Positions 35,363 to 47,055 of a stretch of 64,000 nt of DNA are shown here, in pieces. Positions within the stretch are counted from its first letter, which is position 1. Every line of letters starts with the position of its first letter. Origin of the DNA: Voacanga thouarsii (taxonomy: Eukaryota; Streptophyta; Magnoliopsida; Gentianales; Apocynaceae); assembly GCA_026120185.1 (NCBI GenBank), contig JANUWF010003377.1:1685001-1749000 (forward strand), in the 5' to 3' direction. A program made the translations under genes and the position numbers. The notes beneath the pieces are model-generated. The model was given only the letters and a program-made list of their open reading frames with translations. It was not told the origin of the DNA and made no database searches.

Positions 35363-38300
35363 TAAAGGCTTAAAATGGCAAAAATCATCAAAACGAAAGC
35401 ATATTAGGAAAACGAAAAATTTACCTCTATCATTGAATGGTCCTCTTTGCACTGGTGTAAATGTTTGTATAAGGATATTTGAAACTAGTGGATCACATCT
35501 TTGCAAACGTCTACTGTGTCTCATTCATGCGAAACTTTTAATCTTCCGAAATAGTGCCCATAGCACAGTTGGTGAAAGTTTGAAAATTGAGTTTTGATAA
35601 GCTTTGGTGAAAGCTTCTGTGATATTTGGGTATCTCTTTTCTTCTGTGAATCTTTATGAACAACCAAGAGCTCTATGGAAATAAATAACCGAGAGCTCTC
35701 TTGAAATGAACAACCAAGTCCTTCCCGGGAAATGAACAACCAAGTGCTCGTAAATTCCTTTGCTTCTCTTTGATTTCAAAAATCAAAAGCTCCACTATTG
35801 CATAACAAATGGAAAGCTCTTTGATTTAAAAATCAAAAGCTCCACTAGTGCATAACAAAAGGAAATAGCACTATCTTTCCTTTGCTTTTCTTTGATTTAA
35901 AATCAAAATCTCCCGTAATGCAAATCAAAAGGAAAGAGCACTACAATTTATTTTCCATTCATTTGAATCATTACCCGAGAGAGAATCCATTCGCGTACAA
36001 TTGGACCTGAAAAATTATTTATTCTGGGGTTTGAACATCTATAAATAATAAATCTCAATTATTTATTTTCTGAATTTTATTAAATAACCCAATAAATAAT
36101 TAACACGTCCAAATAGACCAATATAAAATATTATACCTTTTATCTAGTTTATGTCTAGATTAATTTTCTAATTATTCAATTTGGGCCTTGAGCCCTGAAT
36201 AATTAATTAACAAATTAAACTAAATAAAATAAATACTCTTTCTCGAACCTTTTATTTTATTCTAATCCAATAACAAATTAGATTTAATAAAAATAAAATA
36301 AAACCCATAAATATCAAGACCATTCTTAACCCAAATCTTTAATGGCTTAAGGGCCATTCTGGGGACCAAAAGACACATCACATTGACTACTAAAATGACC
36401 AAAATACCCTTAATATATAAATAGCTATATTTTGCATATTAAATATTTCATAATATCACTATAAAGAAATATTTACCCCAAGGACAATATTATATTAGCA
36501 AAGTCTTCGATCTATAGGTATAATGACTAAAATGCCTCTCTACGCATCGCCGTATAATTAGAGAGGAAGAGTGTACTAATTGTTAGGATTCGTGGACTCT
36601 TAAATGCGGAAAACATCCACGAATCCCTTTCGAGAACCCAAGTAAACGATTAAGAAGATCTAAGGTTTACAGAATTATCTCTATTCAGCGTAATTGAGAT
36701 CCTTCGATTCTGATTGTGCTGTCGTACGTGCAACCCGAATGATCACCAGACACTGCAATGTGCGAACGTCTTCTATCGGATACACATAGCGAACTGACTC
36801 GTTATTCCGAGAGTGCTAGCGCCTAGGGTTTGAGAGTTTTTTTTTTCCAGGTGAATGGATGCACGAATATTCTCAACAGAATAGGGCTATTGAGAAGACG
36901 GCTAGGGTTTTCTTAAAACTCCCGAACCTCTTACAATCCAACTTTGATAATATCTTATCATATTTTAATTTTAATTCAAATTAAATTAAAACTGATATGA
37001 TAAGATTTTGCCATTATCTCGGTAATTTAACTAATTAATTTACCGAGTTAGATTCTTATAATCTGGACATCATTCAGATGCATCGAATGTTGACATATTT
37101 CCAAATTCTTTGTATGTGGTAAATTTTCTAAATTCGATTAACATAGACATATTTTCAGATTCATCGAATCTGATTACCAGAAAAATAATCTAACAAGTTC
37201 GCTTATTGTATGACCCTATAGATTCATTTAACACTGGCAGTGTGCGTAAATTATATTTAAATGGCCTACGAGTTATAAGCGGTTTCTAACAAAACATTAT
37301 AACTATCTAGGTTAAATAAAGATCAGTGATCTATTTGAATCAAACCATAGTTTTATATTTAGTCTTTTTTGTCACACGATATCTAGATTAAGCATAAGGC
37401 ACGGAGCATTTCATCCTTATTAAGTTTAATCAATTATTTTTTGATTTCATAGTAGACTGTTCAAACAAACGATATCAATATCATAGATTAATATATTTGA
37501 GCACGACCATGCATTTTAACAGTCTAACTTATTAAGGGGCCCATGGATATCTCTCCTATAATTGAGAGGGACAAATTCGTTCACTATCAATCATATTCCT
37601 CTCCTTGATTTATTCTATATCCAACAGTAATCTAATTTATTATCTGATTAAAGACAACTTTAGACAACGTCAAAATATAGAATTTATCAAATAGGAAACT
37701 ATGATGAATTTAGATCGAAGGACTTTTAATATCATTATGGCTAGAAAGTACTTATTACATGTTCCATGAAGTACTCTCATAGTGGGTCATGTCCAATACA
37801 ATATTTTTTAACATTTATTTATGTTTTGACTTGATATCACAAATATCCATGACCAGTAAAACATAGCCATCAAGTCACAAACATACTAATTTTAATTTAT
37901 TATTGTTTCAATAATAATAATAATCGATTAGGGACAGTTTTAGAATAATCATTGTATTCATTGTTGGGTTTTACTATCAAGTAACGTACTTGCTGACCAC
38001 AAAACAAAATACACTATTCATGAAAAGGAAAACCTCATATTATTATATAAAATATATGACAATAGTATAAGTACAAATTGACTATAGGGCATATCCCTAA
38101 CACTAACACCTCTCTAATAGACATCTACTATTCTTAGACCTCTAGTCCAATAATCCACAACTCCTGGAATATTTTCACTTTTTAAGGGAGTTACCCTAAA
38201 GTAAACATCCAAGTCATGTTCTATAGGGTTCTGGATAATTATATCATTTGAACAGTCATAAGGGGCGATATGGCGTAGAAGCTATCTTGTACAAGTTTGT

Positions 38301-38855
38301 CTTAACTAACTAGTCACATATACCCAACATACAAGTATATTGGTTCTATGAAAGAACCTCAACTACAGTATATCAAAGTATATGCGTCTAACTTCGTCAA
38401 ACTACCAACTCATACTCAAGTGGTAGAGTATTAGTCCACACTGTAGTAGTAATAGTTTAGGTTTCTTTTAAATAGTACTTTTAGAAACTACTATTACAGT
38501 TCTTATTCTACGTATTTGAAATACGCTTATGCTATGAAATGAGTGGACTACTCACTGGCTAAAGGTCAGCCATTCCCCATTTGAAATTCATAATATAATA
38601 ACCTATACATGATGAGATTCTTATTCTCATTAATCGATTAAAAACAAACATTTATGTGTTAAGTAACCCGTGATCTATACCTCACTATGAAAAACCACCT
38701 TTCACATGGATCACTTACTTAAACACAATGAGTCATTTCCAAATGAAAATCATGCACAAATAAAATGTAAATTCACAAACAAATTTTAAGAATAAATTTT
38801 TATTAATAATTCGATAATTACATATAAACTAGTTTAGGGGGCATATATTCCAATA
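35363..38855 (-). repeat. 5' LTR of copia A, interrupted by a solo LTR
   Basis: Aligns with the 3' LTR at 23571-25555 at both ends. Interrupted at 36581-38102. The outer end has lost the canonical TG (TATTGG) and the inner end reads TA instead of CA. Confidence 0.88.
36581..38102 (-). mobile_element. solo LTR of another element, probably copia (1522 bp)
   Basis: On the minus strand it begins TGTTAGGGATATGCCC and ends CACGAATCCTAACA. It splits the copia A LTR at a site that is continuous (GTATACTAACGCCTC) in the 3' LTR. The flanking 5-mers are CTAAT (36576-36580) and CTAAC (38103-38107), a target duplication with one change. No coding domain is present. Assignment to copia rests on the LTR start resembling the A/B type and is moderate. 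Confidence 0.82.
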
Positions 38856-38929
38856 GATCTTATTTATGGGGATTTAGAATTCAAGTAGGATTTAAGTTGC
38901 AAAGATTTAGGGAGGTTCCGGGCTTAAAC

Positions 38930-39583
38930 TGAAGGGCACAAGATGGCAAAAATCATGAAAATAAAAGTATGTTAGGGTAACGAAAATTTACCTCTTTGCT
39001 TAGATGGACCTCTTTGCACTGTAGTAGATGTCTGTGTATGAATATTTGAGGCCAGTGGATCACGTCCTTACAACCGTCTACTACGTCTCATTCACACGAA
39101 ACTTTTAATCTTCCGAAATGTTACCCGTAGTACAGCCGGTGAAAACTTCAAGATTGGGTTTTGACAAGCTTTATTGAAAGCTTCAACAAGACTTTCTCTT
39201 TGGTCTCCTTATGAACAATTTAAGAACTCTTTGTATAACCAAGAGTTCTCTTGCTAAAAAATTATGAATACTACTTTCTCTTGCATACCCTTCTTAGTTT
39301 CACACACCCTTCAAATGAAAAACTAAATGTTCTCTATTTATAGAGAGGAAAAATGAACAACCATGTGCTCTTTTATATTCCTTTTCTTTTCTTTGATTTC
39401 AAAAATCAAAAGCTCCACTCCACTAATGTATAATTAATGAAAAGCTCTTTAATTTAACAATTAAAAGTTTCATTAATGCATAACAAATGGAAAGCTTTTT
39501 GATTTAAGAATTGAAAGCTCAATTAGTGCATAATAGAAAATATAGCAATTTGATAAAAGCATGTTAGGGCATATATTCCAACA
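38930..39583 (-). repeat. 3' LTR of copia B, internally deleted (654 bp)
   Basis: Starts TGTTGGAATATATGCCC at 39583, then jumps to sequence matching about 45600 of the 5' LTR and continues to the ..CCCTTCA end at 38930. About 1.4 kb of LTR (the counterpart of about 45620-47030) is missing. Confidence 0.88.
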
Positions 39584-39593
39584 ATCTCCCACT
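39584..39593 (-). other. polypurine tract of copia B
   Basis: AGTGGGAGAT on the minus strand abutting the LTR, identical to that of element A. Confidence 0.82.
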
Positions 39594-39605
39594 TGCACTC
39601 TAAGG

Positions 39606-40600
39606 CTAGGAAAGTCCGTAGGTGCTCACCCCTATAGCGTCTAAGTGTCTCTTGAAGACTCTCTCAGCTAAAGGTTTGGTGAAGGGATATGCTAGATTGT
39701 TCTCCGAGGCTATCTGTTCCACCACGATTTCTCGTCTTTGAATGAAATCCCGGATCAGGTGGTATTTTCTCTGGATATGCTTTCCCTTCCTAGGTTCTTT
39801 AGATTGTGAGAATGCTCCAGAGTTGTCGCAATACACCATATTTGGTCTATCCATGTGTGGCACAACTCTAAGTTCTAAAAGGAACTTCCGGAGTTAGATT
39901 GCTTCCTTGGACGCTTCCGAAGCTGCCACATACTTAGCTTCTATGGTTGAGTCAGTAATATAAAATTGCTTGATACTTTTCCATGAAATAGCTCCTCCAA
40001 ATAAGGTGAAGACATATCCACTAGTGGATTTTCTCTCATCTTTATCTGCTTGAAAATCTGAGTCTGTATATCCAGTTGGAACCAAATCGTTAGCCCTATA
40101 AACCATCATATAATTTTTGGTACCATTGAGGTACTTAAGAATATACTTTACAGCTTGCCAATGAATCTCCCCAAGGTTTGACTGATATCTACTAATTAAG
40201 CCTACGACAAAGTAGATATCTGGGCTAGTACACAGTATGACGTACATAAGACTTCTTACAGTCGAAGCGTAGGGAATCCTACTCATCCTGTCTTTTTCCT
40301 CTTGAGACTTATGACAGTTCTTAGAACAAAAAGACAACCCATACCTGCAAGGAATTAGAGCTTCCTTGCATGAGTCCATGCTAAACTTGGCCAGCATCTT
40401 GTCAATGTATGTCGCTTGAGATAATCCTAACATTCTCTGCTTCCTATTTCTAAGAAGCTTAATTCCGTCCTTCATACTAAATTGACTAGATAGCCAAACT
40501 TTAGTAGATGACAATGTCCTTACATCATTCCCAATGAGTAGAATGCCATCCACATATAGGACAAGAAAAACCACATTTTTGCCTTCCAATTTCCTGTACA
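39606..40600 (-). pseudogene. copia B reverse transcriptase C-terminal part and RNase H, broken
   Basis: The frame 39894-40601 contains LYVDGILLIGND, the catalytic box with the second Asp changed to Gly (about 40543-40556). It also has a 24-bp in-frame deletion: SMKDGIKLL, where element A keeps the eight residues LGEASYIL between D and G. It then runs through the GYTDSDFQADKDERKS RNase H strand and the IEAKYVAASEASKEA helix. The frame 39606-39863 gives the C terminus with VYCDNSGAFS and ends STYGLS. Confidence 0.9.
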
Positions 40601-41240
40601 CGCATGGTTCATCATCGTTTTGAATAAAACCGTAAGATTTTACAATCTCATCAAAACGAATGTTCCATATTCTAGATGCCTACTTAAGTTTATAAATAAA
40701 CTTCTAAAACTTGCAAATCATATGTTCCTGACCTTTAGCAATAAAACCTTTCAGTTGGGACATATAGATGTCTTCGTTAATATGGCCATTAAAAAATGCC
40801 GTTTTGACATCCATTTGTCATATCTCATAATCATAATGACATGCAATGGTAAGGAGGATACGGATAGATTTAAGCATGTATACTGGGGAAAAGGTTTCAT
40901 CATAATCGATTCTCTCTTTCTGAGTATACCCTTTCGCCACAAGTCTAGCTTTGAAAGTTTCCACTTTCCCATCTGCTCCCCTCTTCCTCTTGTATAGCCA
41001 CTTACACCCAATGGGTTTTATTCCTTCAGGTGAAGCTACAAGATCCCAAACCTGATTGAAGTATATAGACTCAATCTTGACTTTCATTACTTCATGCCAT
41101 AGATCTGCAGCGGCATCAGTAATAGCTTCTTCGTATCTAGTGGGATCTTGTTCCTGATGGTTAGAGACCAATTTGAAAGCTTCTCCTGTCCATTTTTCTG
41201 GAACACTAGATATCCTCCCACTACAACGAAGCTTCGTTTG
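40601..41240 (-). pseudogene. copia B reverse transcriptase N-terminal part, broken
   Basis: The frame 40818-41171 shows VMKVKIESIYFNQVWDL, KPIGCKWLYKRKRGADGK and ARLVAKGYTQKERIDYDETF. A frame change near 40750-40820 shifts the palm strand (WMSKRHFLMAILTK is the out-of-frame reading where QMDVKTAFLNG-like sequence is expected). Confidence 0.88.
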
Positions 41241-41249
41241 TACAAGTTC

Positions 41250-42640
41250 TTAAGGCTGTGTCTCTTCTTGTTCTATAATCGAGTTGAAAGAAGTTGATTC
41301 TAAAGATAACTTCTCCTGGAGTTCCAACGTTGTTGAACCTTTAGTCGAAGTACTTTGATCATCCTCCAAGTATCTAGCATTAGTACTTACTAGTACTTTC
41401 TGCTCATTGAGACGATAAAAGTATCCTCCTTTTGTCCTTTTTGGATTCCCAATAAAATAGCATAATTCTGATTTTGGTTCTAACTTGTCTCTATTGATCA
41501 GTACATAAGCTGGATAGCCCCATATCCTGAGATGATTTAGACTTGGCTTACGTCCAGTCCACATCTCATAAGGTGTCCTAGGTATTGACTTGGAAGGCAC
41601 CAAGTTCAGAATGTATGCCGCTGTTTCCAAGGCATATCCACAAAAAGATATCGGAAGAGTAGCATGAGATATCATGCTTCGGATCATTTCCATTAATGTC
41701 ATGTTCCTTCTCCCAGTTACTCCATTCTGCTGGGGTGTACCCGGTGCAGAGAGTTGAGATACTATTCCGTGATGTACCATATAATCCTTAAACTCACCGA
41801 GGAGGTGTTCTCCACCACGATCCTATCGTAAGGTTTTGATCAGTTTGCTTGTTCGACGCTCCACTTCAGCTTTAAACTCTTTGAACTTGTCAAAAGAGTC
41901 AGACTTGCACCTCATCAGGTAGACATAACCAAACCTCATACCATTATCCGTAAAAGTGATGAAGTACTTAAAGCCCCCTCTAGCTTGAGTAGATAAGAGA
42001 CCACACATATCAGTATGAACAAGACCTAATATCTTATTGACTCTATTAGCCTTTTGGGTAAACAACGTTGTGATCATTTTTCCCATAAGGCAGGATTCAC
42101 ATTGATGCCAATTTTTCAATCTTAATTAGCCCAGGGGCCCATCATGGATTAACCTCTGAATCCTGGTTAAGTTAATATGACTCAACCTTAGATGCCAAAG
42201 ATATGAGTCATTAACATTGGTCTTTCTCTTCTTACTTAAAGGTTCAATTTAAGCGTTATTTATTTGATTGTTCATAGGATTTAAAAAGAATAAGTTTCCA
42301 TACATGTGCCCTGTATATAAAAATTCTCCATTTCTACTAATAGTAATACCAGAATAGAAAGAAACAGAATATCTATGATTTATCAGCTTTGCAACTGAAA
42401 TCAAATTCTGTTTAAAACAGGGCACATATAAAATATCCTTTAATACAATCACTTTATTACAATCAAATACTAGATCTAGTTCTTCCACTGCAAGGGCCCA
42501 TACTCATGCTCCATTCCTTACTCATAATCCATGCTCGTCCTTCTGGAGTCTTTTTATCTTTCTAAACCCCTGCAAGGAGTTACAGATATGATCAGTGGTA
42601 CCAGAATTAACAATTCAAATGGAAGTTGATCCAACCATTG
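41250..42640 (-). pseudogene. copia B protease and integrase region, broken
   Basis: The protease motif reads IVNSGTTDHIC (about 42590-42625): the catalytic Asp is Asn and the preceding Trp codon is a stop. The gag-pre-integrase strand DILYVPCFKQNLIS is at 42249-42488. The integrase segment 41823-42119 has HTDMCG, and 41250-41780 continues QLSAPGTPQQNGVTGRRN, where the third catalytic residue Glu is Gly (near 41712). The C-terminal GKKP-type region includes the MWTGRKPSLNHLRIWGYPAY block. Confidence 0.88.
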
Positions 42641-42689
42641 AAATAGACTCTAGATAGAGAGTAATACTTGTAAGGTTTTTCTTGGCCTG

Positions 42690-43497
42690 AAGTTCTGGAC
42701 ATTCTTTTTTTCAGTGTCCCTTTTGCTCGCATTTGAAGTATTTGCCTTTGGGCTTGTTAGGCTGGTTCTTGGGCTGGGCTTGTGCATTTGCCTTCTTCTT
42801 CTTGAACTTCCTGGGCTTGGGCCCAATTCTAGAAGAAGAAGTCCTAGCAATCTTAGCCTTGGACTGTGGCTTCATGACCTTCTCTGCCACCTGAAGCTCT
42901 TTCATTAACTCAGTTAAAGTCATGTTCATTTTGTTCATGTTGTAGTTCAACTTGAACTGAGTAAAAGAGCTTGGCAGAGATTCGAGAACCATATCCACTT
43001 GGCTCTCGGGGTCAATTACAGCCCCTAAGACTTCTGCTTCTTCGAAAGCAGCAATCATTTTGAGCATATACTCCCTGATTGATGCTCCCTCAACCATCTT
43101 AGTATTTATGATCGTCCTAAGAGCTTCCTGCCTTGCGGGCTGGCTCTTATCGGTGAATATCATGACTAATCTTATCGGCGAATATCATGACTAATAACTG
43201 GCTAATTTCATATACAGTGGTCATGTACTCGTGTTTTGACGGGAGCACATTAGACATGGAGGCCAACATGTAGTATCAAGCCATTTCGTTGGCCTTCTTC
43301 CATGGTTTTTCAGCCTCACGCTCTTCCGCGATGGAACCCTCCCCAATAACAGGACATGTTTCAAATAGGACATACTTATACTCCTCAATCGTGAGTATTA
43401 TATCTAAGTTCCTTTTTCAGTCCACATAATTTGGTCCCGTTAGCTTATTCTCGCGGAGAATAACGGCTAAAGAACTAAAAGAACCTCCACCACACAT
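42690..43497 (-). pseudogene. copia B gag, frameshifted
   Basis: Start ATG at 43497 (MCGGGSFSSLAVILREN), then the LTGPNYVDWKRNLD motif. A 25-bp direct duplication at 43146-43195 shifts the frame; the downstream part (42711-43163) reads TIINTKMVEGASIREYMLKM and ends with the nucleocapsid knuckle, in which the first Cys is Tyr and the Trp after the His is a stop. It is homologous to the split gag of element A. Confidence 0.88.
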
Positions 43498-45003
43498 TTC
43501 TGAAATATCGATAATAAATGAAACTTTAGTTTGTGAAAACAAAATAAATTTGTGCACTTTATCCTTATATCAAAATTGATAATAATTAATTTGGCTCTTA
43601 GGGAAATTGACATAACTTCTTAGGAAGATTAACAGTTCCCTAAGCTAAGTATGTTAACCACCACAATTAATTTCCCTTCTAGGTAATGATTTAGAAGATA
43701 ACTCCATAGAGGGAATGGCTATTTCCTCTCATTTCCTATAGACATTCCCCGCACTATAACCTCTAACGTGGGCCGACCAATCATAGTACGTATCTCCGGT
43801 TATTAATTACATCAATCCATTAGTTGTAGATTCTTATGGTATCCCCATCCTATACGGGTTCACTCCTAGGGTGATGCGAGGGGACCCACGATCTCTAATG
43901 AGGATCGTGATGGAAGTCGTGAGGCCGTTGGAACCCCTCCCCCTCTTAGTCTTTTATAAAAGGGTTTTTTCTGGAAAATATCCTTTTGAAAAATTTCCTT
44001 TAAGTTTTCCCTTAATTCAAAACTAAAATATATAAATCTATTAAAATCTCTATATCAAAGTATATATCCTTTGAGAGATTTTTTCATGGACTAATTTTAT
44101 TTAAGTTAAAATATAATGATTTCAAAATTTTCCAATTAAAACTTTCTAGAGACTTTGGTCTCAAGTTTATTTGACAAAATAATTTTTCTTATTAAAATTC
44201 AATCAAAATGGTTTTCTATTTTAATTTTCAAAATATCTAAATTCAATATATTTTCTTTGTCAAGGATAAAATCCTTTGAGAAAATATCCAAAAATTAATT
44301 TTTGTTCAAATTAAAATAACCATTTGATTTTAAGAAAAATGTTTTTCTTTGTCAAAAATTTCCAAAGACTTTGATCTTTGAGAAAACATGCACATAGGGT
44401 ACAAAAAAAAAAAAAAAGCATGCTAGAAAACTGTAAATGTTTTCATGCTTTTCTATTCTTTTATTCTAAGTGTCCAAATAATAGAATTAAACACATTAAT
44501 TAATTAATGGTCTTGTTTAATCTTAAAATCTTTTACCATTATTTTTCATGCAAAATATTCAGAGAATATTATCTATTGCAAAAAATAATTTCTCTTGGTA
44601 TGGGATAAAAAACCCAATTATTTTTCTTTTTTTTAAATTCTGGCGGGTCCATGCACCCGCCACACTGGATCACGGCCCATGGGAGAACCATGGACCGGAT
44701 CCAGGTGGGTACCTGCACCCGTGCGCCCGTAGGACTCGAGCCCGCTCGCCTGCGTGCTTGCCCGCCCACGTCTGCTGCAATTAATTTTAGCAGCTCGCGG
44801 CTGGGCTTCTTCGCGGCTCCTCTCAGAATGCTGGCGGCTCGACTTGGCTGAGGCTTGGCTCGACGGTGGCTCGTACAGAATGCTCACTATTTTGATTTTT
44901 TTAAAAATCAAAACTCATCCTAACAACTGCTTAGGCCTTCTATGATTTTTAGTTAAGCCTAACATGCTTTCTATATTTGTCAAACCATGGCTTTGATACC
45001 AAT
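43498..45003 (-). other. copia B leader and tRNA-Met primer-binding site
   Basis: The primer-binding site TGGTATCAAAGCCATGG begins two bases inside the LTR end (about 44986-45002), the usual spacing for initiator-Met priming. The 1.5-kb leader includes a GC-rich patch (44640-44880) with overlapping open frames on both strands that I regard as non-coding. Confidence 0.82.
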
Positions 45004-45811
45004 TGAAGGGCACAAGATGGCAAAAATCATGAAAATAAAAACATGTTAGGGTAATGAAAATTTACCTCTTTGCTTAAATGGACCTCTTTGCACTGGAGTA
45101 GATGTCTGTGTATAAATATTTTAGGTAAGTGGATTACGTCCTTGCATCCGTCTACTACGTCTCATTCACGTGAAACTTTTGATCTTCCGAAATGTTACCC
45201 GTAGTATAGCCGGTGAAAGCTTGGAGATTGGGATTTGACAAGCTTTATTGAAAGCTTCAACAAGGCTTTCTCTTTGATCTCCTTATGAACAACTTAAGAA
45301 CTCTTTGTATAATCAAGAGTTCTCTTGCTCAAAAATTATGAACACTACTCTCTCTTGCATACCCTTTTTCGTTTCACACACCCTTCAAATGAACAACTAA
45401 ATGTTCTCTATTTATAGAGAGGAAAAATGAACAACCATGTGCTCTTTTATATTCCTTTTCTTTTCTTTGATTTCAAAAATCAAAAGCTCCACTCCACTAA
45501 TGCATAATTAATGAAAAGCTCTTTAATTTAAAAATTAAAAGTTTCATTAATGCATAACAAATGGAAAGCTTTTTGATTTAAGAATTAAAAGCTCAATTAG
45601 TGCATAATAAAAAATATATCACTTTGATAAAAGTTTCATTATTGCATAATAGAAAATATAGCACTTTGATAAAAGCTACATTATTGCATAATATATATAA
45701 TAGATATCATATATATATATATAGCACTATAATAAAAGCTTCTTTATTATATAATATATATCCATGTGTATATACATATACATACACGTACATACATATA
45801 TATATACATAC

Positions 45812-45842
<31 letters not shown>

Positions 45843-47050
45843 TATATATATAGCCCTATGATAAAAGCTCCATTATTATAAATCAAAAGGAAAGAGCACT
45901 ACAATTCATTTTCCTATTTACCCGAGAGAGTATCCATTTGTGTTCAATTGGACTAGAAAAATTATTTATTCTAAGGTTTGAACACCCATAAATAATAAAT
46001 CTCAATTATTTATTTTTCGAGAATTATTAAATAACCCAATAAATAATTAACAAGTCCAAATAGACCATTCTTAATCCAAATCGTTCATGACATTGTAGGG
46101 CCATTTTGGAGACCAAAATACACATCGCCTTGGCTGCTAAAATGACCAAAATACCCTTGCTATATAAATACCTGTATTTTTCATTTTAAGTAATTCCTAA
46201 TATCACCATAAGGAAATATTGACCCCAAGGACAATGCTGCGTTAGCAAAGTCTTCGACCTACAGGTGTAATGACTAAAATACCCCTCTATACATTGCCGT
46301 ACATTAGAGAGGAAGAAATGTACTAACACCTCTCTAAATGACATCTACCATCTTTAGGCTTCTAGTCCAATGATCCACGACTTCCTGGATTGTTTCCACT
46401 TTCCAAGGGAGCTACCCTAAAGCAAACATCCAAGTCATGTTTCCCAAAACCCTAAATATTTAGATTATTCAGATAACTACAAGGGGCGATATAGTATAGA
46501 AACTATCTTGTACAAGTCTGTCTTAACTAACTAGTCACACATACCCAACATGCAAGTATGTTAGTCCTATGATAGAGCCTCAACTATAACATATCAAAGT
46601 ACATGCTTCCAGCTTCGTCAGACCACCAACTCATATTCAAGTCGTATAGTACTAGTCCATGCTGAAGTAGTAGTAGTTTAGGTTTTTACCATATAGTACT
46701 TTAAGAAACCACTACTACAGATCCTATTCTACATATTCGAAATACGCTTATGTCATGAAGTGAGTGGACTGCTCACTGGCTAAAGGTAAGCCATTTCCCA
46801 TTTGGAATTCATAATATAATAACCTAGATATGATGAGATTTCTATTCTCATCAATCGGTTAAGAACAAACGTTTATATGTTAAGTAACTCGTGATCCATA
46901 CCTTACTGTGAAAGACCACCATTCACATGGACCACTTACTTAAACATAATGGGTCTTTTCCAAACGTAAATCGTGCACAAATAAATTTTGAGAAAAAATT
47001 ATTTATTTAATATTACATCAGATACATTAGAGGGCATATATATTCCAACA
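45004..47050 (-). repeat. 5' LTR of copia B, full length (2047 bp)
   Basis: Begins TGTTGGAATATATATGCCC at 47050 and ends CCCTTCA at 45004. It contains an expanded tandem array at 45590-45890 (units near CTTTGATAAAAGCTNCATTATTGCATAAT) interspersed with (AT)n/(CATA)n tracts. It is the only complete LTR of this element. Confidence 0.92.
45590..45895. repeat. LTR-internal tandem array with AT/CATA microsatellite
   Basis: Four or more imperfect units of AAAAGCT(N)CATTATTGCATAAT, with TATA/CATACATA expansions at about 45685-45720 and 45765-45850. The same core unit with fewer copies occurs in the LTRs of element A. Confidence 0.85.
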
Positions 47051-47055
47051 TAAAC

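Larger units (their letters stand above)
23571..38855 (-). mobile_element. Ty1/copia retrotransposon A, nested, defective
   Basis: Complete minus-strand element, 15.3 kb including two insertions (about 9.6 kb without them). The order from high to low coordinate is 5' LTR, tRNA-Met primer site, leader, gag, protease, integrase, reverse transcriptase, RNase H, polypurine tract, 3' LTR. Flanking 5-mers AATCT (23566-23570) and GATCT (38856-38860) match at 4 of 5 positions, fitting a decayed copia target duplication. The 5' LTR end has also decayed (TATTGG instead of TGTTGG). Removing the insertions makes the 5' LTR about 1966 bp, close to the 3' LTR (1985 bp). Element B is a second copy of the family. 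Confidence 0.9.
38930..47050 (-). mobile_element. Ty1/copia retrotransposon B, same family as A, defective
   Basis: Complete minus-strand element (8121 bp) with an exact 5-bp target duplication TAAAC (38925-38929 and 47051-47055). 5' LTR 45004-47050, primer-binding site, leader, gag, protease, integrase, reverse transcriptase, RNase H, polypurine tract, 3' LTR 38930-39583. It lies 74 bp from element A in the same orientation. The intact target duplication, against the decayed one around A, suggests B inserted later. The coding region carries a 25-bp duplication in gag, a stop in the zinc knuckle and changed catalytic residues in protease, integrase and reverse transcriptase. Confidence 0.93.

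Noticed and set aside
38856..38929. Whether A and B form a single tandem array sharing an LTR
   Set aside because: The 74 bp between them is not LTR sequence and B has its own exact TAAAC duplication spanning 38925 and 47051.
44548..44945. Several overlapping open frames in the copia B leader
   Set aside because: They lie in the GC-rich untranslated leader on both strands and match the equivalent patch in element A only as nucleotide sequence.
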